This document shows, in pieces, positions 17,271 to 25,124 of a stretch of 64,000 nucleotides of DNA. Position numbers and translations under genes: made by a program. Origin of the DNA: UBA4615 sp964399635 (GTDB lineage: Bacteria > Pseudomonadota > Gammaproteobacteria > Burkholderiales > Burkholderiaceae_E); contig CAYNRU010000029.1 in the NCBI GenBank assembly GCA_964399635.1, positions 1-64,000 of the forward strand, read 5' to 3'. Each line of letters starts with the position of its first letter. The first letter of the stretch is position 1. The notes below the pieces were generated by a model. That model ran no database searches. It saw only the letters and a list, made by a program, of their open reading frames with translations, and was not told the origin of the DNA.

Positions 17271-18236
17271 TCACTCCGCCTTGATGCCCGCGCCCGAGAC
17301 CACCTGCCCCCAGCGCTGCCACTCGGCGCGGACCATCTCCTGAGCCTGCTGCGGGGTGGAGGTGACGGCCATCACGCCCCGCTTGGCGAGCGCCTCCTGG
17401 ATGTCGGGCCGGCCATTCACGGCGTTCAGTGCGCGGTTGAGCCGCGCCATCACCTCGGGCGGCGTCCCCTTGGGCACCGCCAGCACGTGCCAGCCGCCGA
17501 TCACCAGGGCCACGCCCTGCTCGGTGGCCGTGGGCAGCTCCGGGGCGCTGGCGTCGCGCCGCGTGCTGGTGACGGCCAGCAGCCGGATCCGTCCGGCCGC
17601 CGCCTGCGGCGCGGCGACCGACAGCGGCACCATGAAGGCCTCGACGTCGCCGGCCGCAACCGCCGTGATCGCGGGTGCCGCGCCGTTGAACGGCACGTGG
17701 ACCAGGTCGATACCGGTCTGCTGCTTGAGTTGCTCGAAGGCGATCTGCGAGGTGCTGCCCACGCCCCAGGACGCGAAGTTCAGCTTGCCCGGCTGCTTCT
17801 TCGCATGCTCGACGAACTCCTTCAGTGATGCGACCGGCAGCTTGGGGTTGACCACCAGCGCGAACGGGAAGGTATCGACGATACCCACGCTCGGCAGGTC
17901 GGTCACCGGGTCGTGACCCATCTTCCGGTAGAGGTGCGGGTTGATCGCATGCGTCTCGGCCGTCCCGAACAACAGGGTGTAGCCGTCGGGGGCGGCCCGC
18001 GCAACGAACTCGCCGCCGATGATCGCGTTGGCGCCGGCCCGGTTCTCCACCACCACGTTCTGCCTGAGGTCCTCCGACAGCGCGGTCGCGACGATGCGCG
18101 CGACGATGTCGACGTTGCCGCCTGCCGCGAACGGGACGACCACCTTCAGCGGCCTGTCCGGAAAGGCCCCGCCCTGGGCCATGGCCTGCGCGCAGCACAG
18201 CGCGGCCAGCAGGGGGATCAGTCGGGTGATGCGCAT
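17271..18236 (-). CDS. Tripartite tricarboxylate transporter (Bug/TctC) substrate-binding protein
   Basis: A 321-aa periplasmic binding protein. A signal peptide (LIPLLAALCCAQAMA, cleavage about residue 20) precedes the Bug family opening FPDRPLKVVVPFAAGGNVD. The conserved VVENRAGANAIIGGEFVA and GKLNFASWGVGSTSQIA follow. Such proteins bind carboxylates or related solutes, and are hugely expanded in Burkholderiales as orphans lacking the membrane partners, as here. The racemase-like gene lies 69 nt upstream on the same strand, so the two may be co-transcribed. Confidence 0.92.
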   Translation of the reverse strand: MRITRLIPLLAALCCAQAMAQGGAFPDRPLKVVVPFAAGGNVDIVARIVATALSEDLRQNVVVENRAGANAIIGGEFVARAAPDGYTLLFGTAETHAINPHLYRKMGHDPVTDLPSVGIVDTFPFALVVNPKLPVASLKEFVEHAKKQPGKLNFASWGVGSTSQIAFEQLKQQTGIDLVHVPFNGAAPAITAVAAGDVEAFMVPLSVAAPQAAAGRIRLLAVTSTRRDASAPELPTATEQGVALVIGGWHVLAVPKGTPPEVMARLNRALNAVNGRPDIQEALAKRGVMAVTSTPQQAQEMVRAEWQRWGQVVSGAGIKAE

Positions 18237-18305
18237 CGTTCGTCTCCTGGAATCGTGTGTCGGTCTCGGTCGCGCATCCCCCGGGTACCGGGGCGGACGC
18301 GCGTA

Positions 18306-19040
18306 TCAGCGCAACGCCCGGCTCGCCAGCAGCGACCCGTAGCCGGTCACCGGCGCATCGTGGCCGGCGATCCGCAGCGCGTGCCACATCATCGCCGACG
18401 CGCTCGAGATCACCGGCTTGCCGAGCTCGCGCTCGAGCGACTCTATAGCCTCGATGGTCGGCATGCCGACCCCGCTCAGGAACACCGCCTGCGCATCCGG
18501 CGCATCCACGCGGCGCGCGAGCGCCGCCGCACGCTCGATGGTCTCGTCGTAGATGTTGGTCACGCCCTCCAGACGCCCGAAGCTCGCCACCTCGAGCCCG
18601 TAGGCCTCCAGGTTCGACTTGCACTGCCAGGTCGCCGCCTCACCGTAGGGCGTACCGAAGGCGACGCGACGCACGCCCAGGTGGGCGAGCGCCGCGATCA
18701 CGCTGCCAAAGGCGGTCACGAAGCGCAGCCCGGCCGACGACTCCATCCGCGCGACGAGCGCCGCCTCGTCCTCGCGGCCCAGCGTGTAGCTGGTGGCGGT
18801 GTGCGCCAGCACGATCACCGCCGGCCGGACCATCGCCAGCAGCGCGACGTTCTCGGGCAGGTGCGCGATCTGCGTGCGGTTGCGCGCCTCCTGGCCGTCC
18901 AGGCTGCCGGTCGTGCCGTGCGCCACCATCCGCGTGAAGTGCACCGAGACGCCCGGCGGCGTCATCCGGATGACCTCGGGCTCGGTGGTCGGATTGCCCG
19001 GAGGCACCAGGAAGCCGAGCCGGATCCTTGCCTTGCCCAC
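18306..19040 (-). CDS. Asp/Glu racemase / arylmalonate decarboxylase-like protein lacking the catalytic cysteines
   Basis: A 244-aa protein aligning along its length with arylmalonate decarboxylase and maleate isomerase. Landmarks are LGFLVPPGNPTTEPE, LGVRRVAFGTPYGE and LGKPVISSASAMMWHALRIA. The usual SCGG-type cysteine motif is LSGVGMPT here, with glycine in place of Cys. The first-half catalytic position reads AHTATSYT, also without Cys. Racemases need both cysteines and decarboxylases need one. The protein may use another chemistry or only bind ligand. It is followed by a Bug-type binding protein gene. Confidence 0.75.
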   Translation of the reverse strand: MGKARIRLGFLVPPGNPTTEPEVIRMTPPGVSVHFTRMVAHGTTGSLDGQEARNRTQIAHLPENVALLAMVRPAVIVLAHTATSYTLGREDEAALVARMESSAGLRFVTAFGSVIAALAHLGVRRVAFGTPYGEAATWQCKSNLEAYGLEVASFGRLEGVTNIYDETIERAAALARRVDAPDAQAVFLSGVGMPTIEAIESLERELGKPVISSASAMMWHALRIAGHDAPVTGYGSLLASRALR

Positions 19041-19162
19041 GATGACCCGCTCCTCGTCCGATGCCGCGCCAGGAGTCCCGATGATAGCCGCAGCCGAAAC
19101 CTCGAAAAGTGCCTCAAGTCCGCCGGGCGGCGGCCGACAACACCTTGAACAGGAGCACTCCC

Positions 19163-19474
19163 ATGGGCTTTTCGACCAGTATCGACGGAATCGGCACGGC
19201 GATGCGCAGCCTCGATCGGGCGGCCTTCGACATCGCGCGGGCGAGCAGCCAGCGCGGCGGCCTGCCCGCTCCGCCGGACCCGGCGGGCACCGCGCCGCCG
19301 CCCGCGCCGGCAGCCGTGGCGCCCGTGCCCGCCCTGCCCTCGCAGGCGAGCCCGGAGGTCGACCTGCCGCGCTCGATGGTGGACATGATCTCGGCGAGCA
19401 ATTCAGTGATGGCGAACCTGCAGGCGATCCGGCGGACCGACGAGAGCCTGAAGGCGATCCTCGCGCTGCGCTGA
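19163..19474 (+). CDS. 103-aa protein with flagellar rod/hook-like C-terminal helix
   Basis: ATG 19163 has AGGAG 7 nt upstream. The N-terminus MGFSTSIDGIGTAMRSLDRA is followed by a proline/alanine-rich linker (about 35-62). A C-terminal amphipathic segment, SMVDMISASNSVMANLQAIR, resembles the conserved C-terminal helix of flagellar basal-body rod and hook proteins. No other flagellar gene is nearby. It could be a small axial-type protein or unrelated; the resemblance is by eye. Confidence 0.5.
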   Translation: MGFSTSIDGIGTAMRSLDRAAFDIARASSQRGGLPAPPDPAGTAPPPAPAAVAPVPALPSQASPEVDLPRSMVDMISASNSVMANLQAIRRTDESLKAILALR

Positions 19475-19512
19475 GGCGCGAGCCCTAACCATCCGTCGAG
19501 GTCCGGGGCGCG

Positions 19513-19671
19513 TCAGCGCCGGACGGAGCGTCGGGCGACGCCTCCGACGTTGCCCGCCACGCCAGGCTGATTCAGGCCCGGATCGACCGCGACAGCCGGG
19601 CCGGCCAGCCCCATCAGCATGGCGGCGCCTGTCGCGAGGGCCGCAGCATGCCGCCTGGAGGGGTGCTTCAT
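19513..19671 (-). CDS. 52-aa secreted VARR-motif peptide
   Basis: ATG 19671 opens a clear Sec signal peptide (RRHAAALATGAAMLMGLAGPAVA). The mature peptide is about 25 residues, VDPGLNQPGVAGNVGG, ending in VARRSVRR. The same VAG-VARR-x-x-RR motif occurs after the signal peptide of the protein encoded 43 nt upstream (19715-20230). It looks like a short paralogue or truncated duplicate in the same operon. It is too small for confident family assignment. Confidence 0.5.
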   Translation of the reverse strand: MKHPSRRHAAALATGAAMLMGLAGPAVAVDPGLNQPGVAGNVGGVARRSVRR

Positions 19672-19714
19672 CGGCGGCCTACGGTCGACGTGTCCGCTTC
19701 GGTCATGGTGATGG

Positions 19715-20230
19715 TCATTGCACCACGTAGACCAGGTTGTTGCCCTGGAACGCAGGGCGGAAATAAACGCCGCCGCACTGCTGGTAAGCGACACCTGCCT
19801 TGGTCTCCTCCACGCACCCGCCGGGCAAGGCAGACACGATGGCGCCGGTCGCCGGTGCGCCCGCCGACGCGGGGGCCGGCGCCTTCTGCGGCGTCGCCCC
19901 GGTCTGCGCCTGCGTCGTCGCGGCCTGCTGCTGGGCCGTCGTGGCTTGCTGCTGGGCTGTCGCGGCCTGCTGCTGAGCCGTCGCAGCCTGCTGCTGGGCC
20001 GTCGCTGCAGTGGCGGATTGCGTCGCGGCACTTCCGGCGACCACGGTCCGCCGAGTCGTGCGCCGCGCGACCCCCGCGACGGAGACCGGCGTGAGCGGCG
20101 CTCCCACGACGGCGTGGGCCTCGCGCGCCAGGCCGAGCCCGGACGGTGCATCGCCGGTGAAATCGATCAGGAACAGCACCGGCAACGCCGCGCCAAGGAC
20201 GATCGACTTCACGATTCCAGCGTGTCTCAC
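19715..20230 (-). CDS. 171-aa secreted protein with AATAQQQ repeats (DUF6515-like C-terminus)
   Basis: GTG 20230 has GAGGA 7 nt upstream and lies 16 nt after the DUF2092 gene. An N-terminal signal or anchor (IVKSIVLGAALPVLFLI) is followed by a VAGVARRTTRRTVV motif. A low-complexity region with about four AATAQQQ-type heptads comes next. The C-terminal module is GCVEETKAGVAYQQCGGVYF then RPAFQGNNLVYVV. Its two cysteines and aromatic spacing recall the DUF6515 type of envelope proteins. Likely periplasmic or surface-associated. Function is unknown; operon context with a sulfatase suggests an envelope role. Confidence 0.65.
   Translation of the reverse strand: MRHAGIVKSIVLGAALPVLFLIDFTGDAPSGLGLAREAHAVVGAPLTPVSVAGVARRTTRRTVVAGSAATQSATAATAQQQAATAQQQAATAQQQATTAQQQAATTQAQTGATPQKAPAPASAGAPATGAIVSALPGGCVEETKAGVAYQQCGGVYFRPAFQGNNLVYVVQ
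19923..20006. repeat. Tandem 21-bp repeats, about four copies, inside the coding region
   Basis: Imperfect 21-bp units of the type GCCTGCTGCTGGGCCGTCG repeat in register with codons and encode AATAQQQ heptads on the minus strand. Copy number could vary by slippage and change the linker length of the secreted protein. Confidence 0.75.
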
Positions 20231-20246
20231 GATCGCTTCCTCATCC

Positions 20247-21008
20247 TCAACGCGGCAGGAACTCGACCCGCTTCGCACCGACCGGCGCAACGAAGCTGAA
20301 GGTCTGTGCGCCGAACTTCGGCTGCAGGTTCCACTTCGTCACGGTGACCGCGAACTGGGGCGCGTTGGGAAGGTCGCGCGTGGTGATCACGAATCGGCGC
20401 AGCAGCGGCTGGGGCCCCTCCTGGATCCAGACCTGCAGGTCGACGTGCGGGGCCCGGAAGGCGAGCTGGTCGCAGCGCACGCCCTCGATCACCGACTTGC
20501 CCACCACGAGGCTTTCGGTGACGCCATCCATCAGGATCTCGTAGGCGTTCGCGTAGATCACGTCACCGGCGGGCGCCACGATGTCGAGCGACGTCCGCGC
20601 AAAATCGAGCATGCCCTCGATCGTGTCCGGCGCGGCGACCTGGGCGTAGAAGTCGTTCCTCAGGTTGCGCAGCGTCAGTGACTTGCCGTCGTAGACGACT
20701 ACCTGATCCACCAGATCGCCGGTGCGCTCGGCGCGCAGCTTGTTCGGGCGCTGGACCGATTGCCGTGCGGTGTGGTTGAACTCGATCTTCTGCCCCGACT
20801 TCAGCACCACTTCGAGGGAGTTGCGGGTGTCGAGGCTGAACTGCTTCTGGCGCGCCAGGAAATCGGTCGACGCCTTGAGGATACGCTGCGCCTCGGGGTC
20901 GAGGCCCGCGGATTGCGCCTGCGCCGTGGCAGCGGATGCCATCACCGCTGCCATGGTGATGCATCCGGCCAGCGTCGCTGTGGCTGCCCTCAAGAGACTT
21001 CCATGCAC
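20247..21008 (-). CDS. DUF2092 family periplasmic protein
   Basis: A 253-aa exported protein. GTG 21008 has GGGAG about 9 nt upstream, and the signal peptide cleaves near AQAQS (about residue 31). The mature start is LDPEAQRILKASTDFLARQK, then LEVVLKSGQKIEFNHTARQS, with a LolA/LppX-like beta-strand pattern and a C-terminal WNLQPKFGAQTFSFVAPVGA. DUF2092 proteins share the lipoprotein-carrier type fold, and their function is not established. It lies 22 nt after the sulfatase stop and 16 nt before the repeat-containing gene, so it is the second gene of a four-gene minus-strand operon. Confidence 0.8.
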   Translation of the reverse strand: MHGSLLRAATATLAGCITMAAVMASAATAQAQSAGLDPEAQRILKASTDFLARQKQFSLDTRNSLEVVLKSGQKIEFNHTARQSVQRPNKLRAERTGDLVDQVVVYDGKSLTLRNLRNDFYAQVAAPDTIEGMLDFARTSLDIVAPAGDVIYANAYEILMDGVTESLVVGKSVIEGVRCDQLAFRAPHVDLQVWIQEGPQPLLRRFVITTRDLPNAPQFAVTVTKWNLQPKFGAQTFSFVAPVGAKRVEFLPR

Positions 21009-21030
21009 GGTAGGTCGCTCCCTCGTCGGT

Positions 21031-23403
21031 TCACTGCCTCGCCATCGCCATTCGGAGGGCGTCCTCCGGATCGACGAGGTGATCCTCGCTCACTGCGGCG
21101 TCCTCGATGGCGAGCTGCACGGCCTTGACCCTGCCGTTGAACGCATTGCCGTGGGAGCCGTAGTCCGGCGAGACGGGCGCCCCGGTGTCCTCGCCGACGT
21201 CCAGGCCGTCGTCCGCCGAGAAGATCATCGCGAGCGTGGCGCCGACATCGCCTTCGCCCACCTGCGCGCCATCGCAGAACAGCGTCACCTTGCCGCCCTT
21301 GCCCAGGCCACCGCCGGCATAGGCGAACTCCATGCGGACCTGATGCACGCCGGCCGGAATCGGGGCCGAAGACTCCACGATGAAGTGCTTGAGTCCGCCC
21401 CAGTTGTAGCAGTACCTCAGCTTGCCTGCGATCGCGTACAGGCTCCATCCGCCGATGTTGGCGCCTTGCGCGATGATGACGCCCTGCGCGCCGCCTTGCG
21501 GCACCTCGATCTGCGCGGTGACAGAGTGGGACTTGTTCTTCAGGTTCAGCACGCAGTTCTCGCTGAGGTGCCCCATTCCAGCGAACAGCAGCTGCGTCTT
21601 GCCCTTGATCAGCACCGGACGTCCGGCCGTGTCCGGATTGATCTTCTCGAAAATCCGGTCGTCGATGGGCAGCACCTTGTAGCGCGTTGCCTCGATCAGC
21701 CAGAGGCGCTGCAGCTCGCGCAGCCTGTCGGGCATCTCGGCGGACAGGTCCTTCGACTGGCTCCAGTCTCGGGTGGTGTCGTAGAGCTCCCAGACATCGT
21801 CATCCAGGGCGGGCCGGGGCGCCCCCGTCAGCCAGGGGGTGTAGTGCTTGGTCACCGCGGTCCAGCCCTTGTGGTAGATGCCGCGGTTTCCCATCACCTC
21901 GAAGTACTGGGTCTCGTGGTGCTCCGGCGCTGCGCCGTCGTTGAACGAGGCGAGCATGCTCGCGCCCTCGATCGGATCCTGCTGGATCCCCTCGACCGAG
22001 ACCGGCTGCGGAATCCCGGAGGCCTCCAGGATCGTCGGGGCGACGTCGATGACGTGGCAGAACTGCGTGCGGACCTCGCCCTTGCCCTTGATCGCCTTCG
22101 GCCAGTGGACGATTGTTCCGTTGCGGGTCCCGCCGAAGTGCGAGGCCACCTGCTTGGTCCACTGGTAGGGCGTGTTCATCGCATGCGCCCAGCCCACCGC
22201 GTAGTGGTTGTACGACTCCGGACCCCCCAGCTTGTCCAGCCGCGCCATCAGGTACTCCGGGGTCTCGAAGGACTGCAGCCCGTTGAAGTAGCTCATCTCG
22301 TTGAAGCAGCCGTTGATCGATCCCTCGGCCGAGGCGCCGTTGTCGCCGATGATGTAATAGACGAGCGTGTCGTCCATGACGCCGAGCCTCTCCAGCGTCT
22401 CGAACAGCCGTCCCACGTGATGGTCCGTGTACTCCATGAAGCCCGCATAGACCTCCATCTGGCGACGCAGCACCGGTTTGAAGGCCTCCGGCATCTCGTC
22501 CCAGCTCGGCACCTCCTTCGGTCGCGCGGAGAGCTCGCAGTCGGCCGGGACGACGCCCAGCTTCTTCTGCCTCGCGAAGGTCTGTTCGCGCAGGACGTCC
22601 CAGCCCGCGTCAAACTTGCCCTTGTACTTGTCGGCCCACTCCTTCGGCACATGGTGAGGCGCGTGTGTCGCTCCCGGGGCGAAGTAGACGAAGAAGGGCT
22701 TGTCGGGCGCGAGCGCCTTCTGCTGCGACACCCAACCGATGGCCTTGTCGGTCATGTCCTCGACCAGGTGGTAGCCCTCCTCGGGCGTCTTCTCCGGCTC
22801 GACCGGTGTCGTGCCGCAGAAGAGTGTCGGATACCACTGGTTCGCCTCGCCGCCCACGAAGCCGTAGAAGTACTCGAATCCCCCACCGCCCGTGGGCCAC
22901 GCATCGAACGGGCCGATCGGGCTGCTCTGCCACACCGGAATCTCGTGACACTTGCCGAACTGGGCGGTGCTGTAGCCGTTGAGCTTGAGGGTCTTGGCCA
23001 GCGGCGCCATCGAGTTGGGCAGCACCGACGAGTAACCCGGCGCACCCGTCGCGATCTCGGTGATGCCCGCCATGCCGGCCGAATGATGATTGCGCCCGGT
23101 CAGCAAGGCCTGCCGGGTCGCCGAGCAGATCGCCGTGGTGTGGAACCGGTTGTACTTCAGCCCCGATGCTGCCAGTCGCTCCGCCGCCGCCGTGTGGCAG
23201 GGCCCGCCGAACGCGCTCGCCGACCCGAAGCCCGCGTCGTCGATCAGGACGATGAGCACGTTGGGCGCGCCCGCAGGCGGGCGCAGCTGCTCGATCGGAC
23301 GCGTCTTGTGATCCGGGTCCTTTGCGTCGTACGCGATGAATCCGGTCTTCGATGTGTTCGGCATCGGAAGGTGGGACCGATGCTTGTCGTCTTTTTCTGC
23401 CAT
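21031..23403 (-). CDS. Large arylsulfatase (CxAxR formylglycine motif)
   Basis: A 790-aa sulfatase. Metal-binding NVLIVLIDDAGFGSASAFGG precedes the formylglycine motif CSATR at Cys93 (AICSATRQALLTGRNHHSAG). A second-half site FGGTRNGTIVHWPKAIKGKG follows. A C-terminal beta-rich accessory domain (about 620-780) includes AGVHQVRMEFAYAGGGLGKG. It lacks a signal peptide, as in cytoplasmic Pseudomonas-type arylsulfatases. ATG 23403 has GGAG 9 nt upstream; ATG 23451 in frame is possible. It heads an operon with DUF2092 and two small secreted proteins, and faces a divergent membrane-protein gene across two operators. Confidence 0.9.
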   Translation of the reverse strand: MAEKDDKHRSHLPMPNTSKTGFIAYDAKDPDHKTRPIEQLRPPAGAPNVLIVLIDDAGFGSASAFGGPCHTAAAERLAASGLKYNRFHTTAICSATRQALLTGRNHHSAGMAGITEIATGAPGYSSVLPNSMAPLAKTLKLNGYSTAQFGKCHEIPVWQSSPIGPFDAWPTGGGGFEYFYGFVGGEANQWYPTLFCGTTPVEPEKTPEEGYHLVEDMTDKAIGWVSQQKALAPDKPFFVYFAPGATHAPHHVPKEWADKYKGKFDAGWDVLREQTFARQKKLGVVPADCELSARPKEVPSWDEMPEAFKPVLRRQMEVYAGFMEYTDHHVGRLFETLERLGVMDDTLVYYIIGDNGASAEGSINGCFNEMSYFNGLQSFETPEYLMARLDKLGGPESYNHYAVGWAHAMNTPYQWTKQVASHFGGTRNGTIVHWPKAIKGKGEVRTQFCHVIDVAPTILEASGIPQPVSVEGIQQDPIEGASMLASFNDGAAPEHHETQYFEVMGNRGIYHKGWTAVTKHYTPWLTGAPRPALDDDVWELYDTTRDWSQSKDLSAEMPDRLRELQRLWLIEATRYKVLPIDDRIFEKINPDTAGRPVLIKGKTQLLFAGMGHLSENCVLNLKNKSHSVTAQIEVPQGGAQGVIIAQGANIGGWSLYAIAGKLRYCYNWGGLKHFIVESSAPIPAGVHQVRMEFAYAGGGLGKGGKVTLFCDGAQVGEGDVGATLAMIFSADDGLDVGEDTGAPVSPDYGSHGNAFNGRVKAVQLAIEDAAVSEDHLVDPEDALRMAMARQ

Positions 23404-23523
23404 GACCTGGACTCCGGGTGGTGCGACGTAGGCCACATCGCTGCTGGCCATCGTTCGGGCGTTGTGTTTGCGGGCTATCCCTCGACTCATGGAGGAAGTT
23501 GCCACCTGCGCCCGGACACGCCA

Positions 23524-23541
23524 ATTGGACCTTGGTCCAGT
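23524..23541. promoter_or_regulatory. Operator 1: ATTGGAC-N4-GTCCAGT
   Basis: Inverted repeat with 7-bp arms (one mismatch) and a 4-bp spacer in the divergent interval between the arylsulfatase and a membrane protein. It matches operator 2 at all but one arm position. The shape suits a dimeric TetR- or LuxR-type regulator. No regulator gene lies adjacent. Confidence 0.65.
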
Positions 23542-23576
23542 GCACTGTCGGGGTCGTTCGACGGCAGGAGCTCGAG

Positions 23577-23594
23577 ATTGGACCAACGTCCAAT
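23577..23594. promoter_or_regulatory. Operator 2: ATTGGAC-N4-GTCCAAT (perfect)
   Basis: Perfect 7-bp inverted repeat with a 4-bp spacer. Its centre is 53 bp from the centre of operator 1, about five helical turns, so two dimers would sit on the same DNA face. Both sites are in the 264-bp gap between divergent start codons and could control both directions. Confidence 0.7.
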
Positions 23595-23667
23595 GTGTTC
23601 CGCCGCCATTGAGCGCTAGGGTGCGCCAGGGAGAAGCACGCGCGGTCGCGGCGGGTGCCCGGGGTGA

Positions 23668-24816
23668 ATGAACGAGACGCTTTCGCTGTTCGGCGGTCCG
23701 CTGTACCGCTTCGGCTGCCGGACCGGCCTGATCCGCAACAAGACCAATTCCCTCGCACTCGGACTGGTGCTCGGAGCTGGACTGTGGACGGTCTTGCTCG
23801 CGCTGACGCTGATCGAGGGCCACCAGGACCGCGTCCTGTCGATCGCGGCGATCGGCGGCCACATCCGCCTGCTGTTGGTCATCCCGCTGTTCTTCGTGAC
23901 CGAAGCGCTTCTCGCGGACAGGCCGGCGCACTTCATCCGCACGATCGTCGATTCGCAGGTCGTGGCGCAAGCGGACCTCCCGGCCCTCGATGCCGAAGTC
24001 GCGCGCCTCAACCGACTCAAGGACGCCTGGCAGCCGGAAGCCGTCTTCCTGATCCTGGCCGCCCTGTTGCCGCTGCTCGCGCAACAGCTGAACCTGCCCG
24101 GCGCAACCGCTGCGTATCCCCACGAGCGCAACGATGCTGGGGGAGGCCTGACCGCGTTCTGGTACTGGGCCGTCTGCATGACGGTGTTCCGCTTCCTGCT
24201 GCTGCGGTGGATGTGGCGTCTCGCGCTCTGGACGCATCTGCTGTGGCGAGTCTCGCGGCTGCGTCTTCAGTTCATCCCGACGCACCCCGACGGATCCGGT
24301 GGCATCGGCTATCTCGAGGTCCTTCAAGCCCAGTACGCGCCGCTGGTGATGGGTATCTCGGCGGTCTTCGCCGCGGCACTGGCCGAAGAGATCGTCATCG
24401 GCACGAGGTCGTTCGAAACGATCTACCTCAGCTTCATGCTGATCCTTCTGGCGGACGCCCTGCTGTTCATCGCCCCACTTACCGTGTTCGCCCCCCGGCT
24501 CTACGCCAGTCGTGAGAGGGGCATCGTCGAGTACACGGTCTATGCCGCGCAGTATCTGAGGGACTTCGAGGGCAAGTGGGTACGGCGCACCGTCGATCCA
24601 GCCGCAGCACCCCTGGCCGCGGCGGACGTGCAGTCGCTTGCGGACATGATCAACGTGATCAACGGCGTGCGCCGGATGAGCCTGGTCCCGGCCGGCCCCT
24701 CGCTGCTGCTGACATTGGGCATCGCGGCGCTGCTGCCGTTCCTGCCCCTGTCGCTGCTGAAGTATCCCGTCGCGGAGTTGGCCGCAAGACTGGTGCAGAC
24801 GCTGCTGGGGCTCTGA
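23668..24816 (+). CDS. Polytopic membrane protein divergent from the arylsulfatase
   Basis: A 382-aa protein with at least six hydrophobic segments: LALGLVLGAGLWTVLLALTL, LLLVIPLFFVTEALL, AVFLILAALLPLLA, a segment near 165-190, FMLILLADALLFIAPLTVF and a C-terminal LLLTLGIAALLPFLPLSLL. A soluble stretch with EYTVYAAQYLRDFEGKWVRR lies before the last pair. I do not recognise the family. ATG 23668 follows a pair of identical operators shared with the sulfatase operon, so the two are probably co-regulated. A transport or sensing role is possible but unproven. Confidence 0.75.
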   Translation: MNETLSLFGGPLYRFGCRTGLIRNKTNSLALGLVLGAGLWTVLLALTLIEGHQDRVLSIAAIGGHIRLLLVIPLFFVTEALLADRPAHFIRTIVDSQVVAQADLPALDAEVARLNRLKDAWQPEAVFLILAALLPLLAQQLNLPGATAAYPHERNDAGGGLTAFWYWAVCMTVFRFLLLRWMWRLALWTHLLWRVSRLRLQFIPTHPDGSGGIGYLEVLQAQYAPLVMGISAVFAAALAEEIVIGTRSFETIYLSFMLILLADALLFIAPLTVFAPRLYASRERGIVEYTVYAAQYLRDFEGKWVRRTVDPAAAPLAAADVQSLADMINVINGVRRMSLVPAGPSLLLTLGIAALLPFLPLSLLKYPVAELAARLVQTLLGL

Positions 24817-24826
24817 CAACGGGCGC

Positions 24827-24976
24827 CCGCTGGATCCATGATCTCGTCGGCGTAACGCCCGTCGGTGATCAGCTTCGCCATGGTCTTCATCGGGACGTCT
24901 ATGTGGGAGAAGAACGCCTTGTAGACGGGGCACTGCTTGCCGACCTTGGCGTCCTTCAGTCCCGCAAGTATCGCCA
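24827..24976 (-). pseudogene. Unassigned gene remnant without a start codon
   Basis: The minus strand encodes a well-biased stretch, GLKDAKVGKQCPVYKAFFSH followed by IDVPMKTMAKLITDGRYADE. Its codons are strongly G/C-ending, like real genes here. No ATG, GTG or TTG lies in frame upstream of the internal Met at 24890, and the frame runs antisense into the neighbouring membrane-protein gene. It looks like the 3' part of a lost gene. I do not recognise the family. Confidence 0.35.
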
Positions 24977-25124
24977 GTATGGAAGCGATGACCGGCGGCA
25001 GGACGAGTCTCAGGTGCAGCGGTCCGCTGACCCGACCGACCGGAACAGGTGCACGCGATGACCGAGCAGGATCCAGACCCGGGAGGGGCTGGGACTTCGT
25101 TGTCCGCGAATGCGTCCCTGCCGA

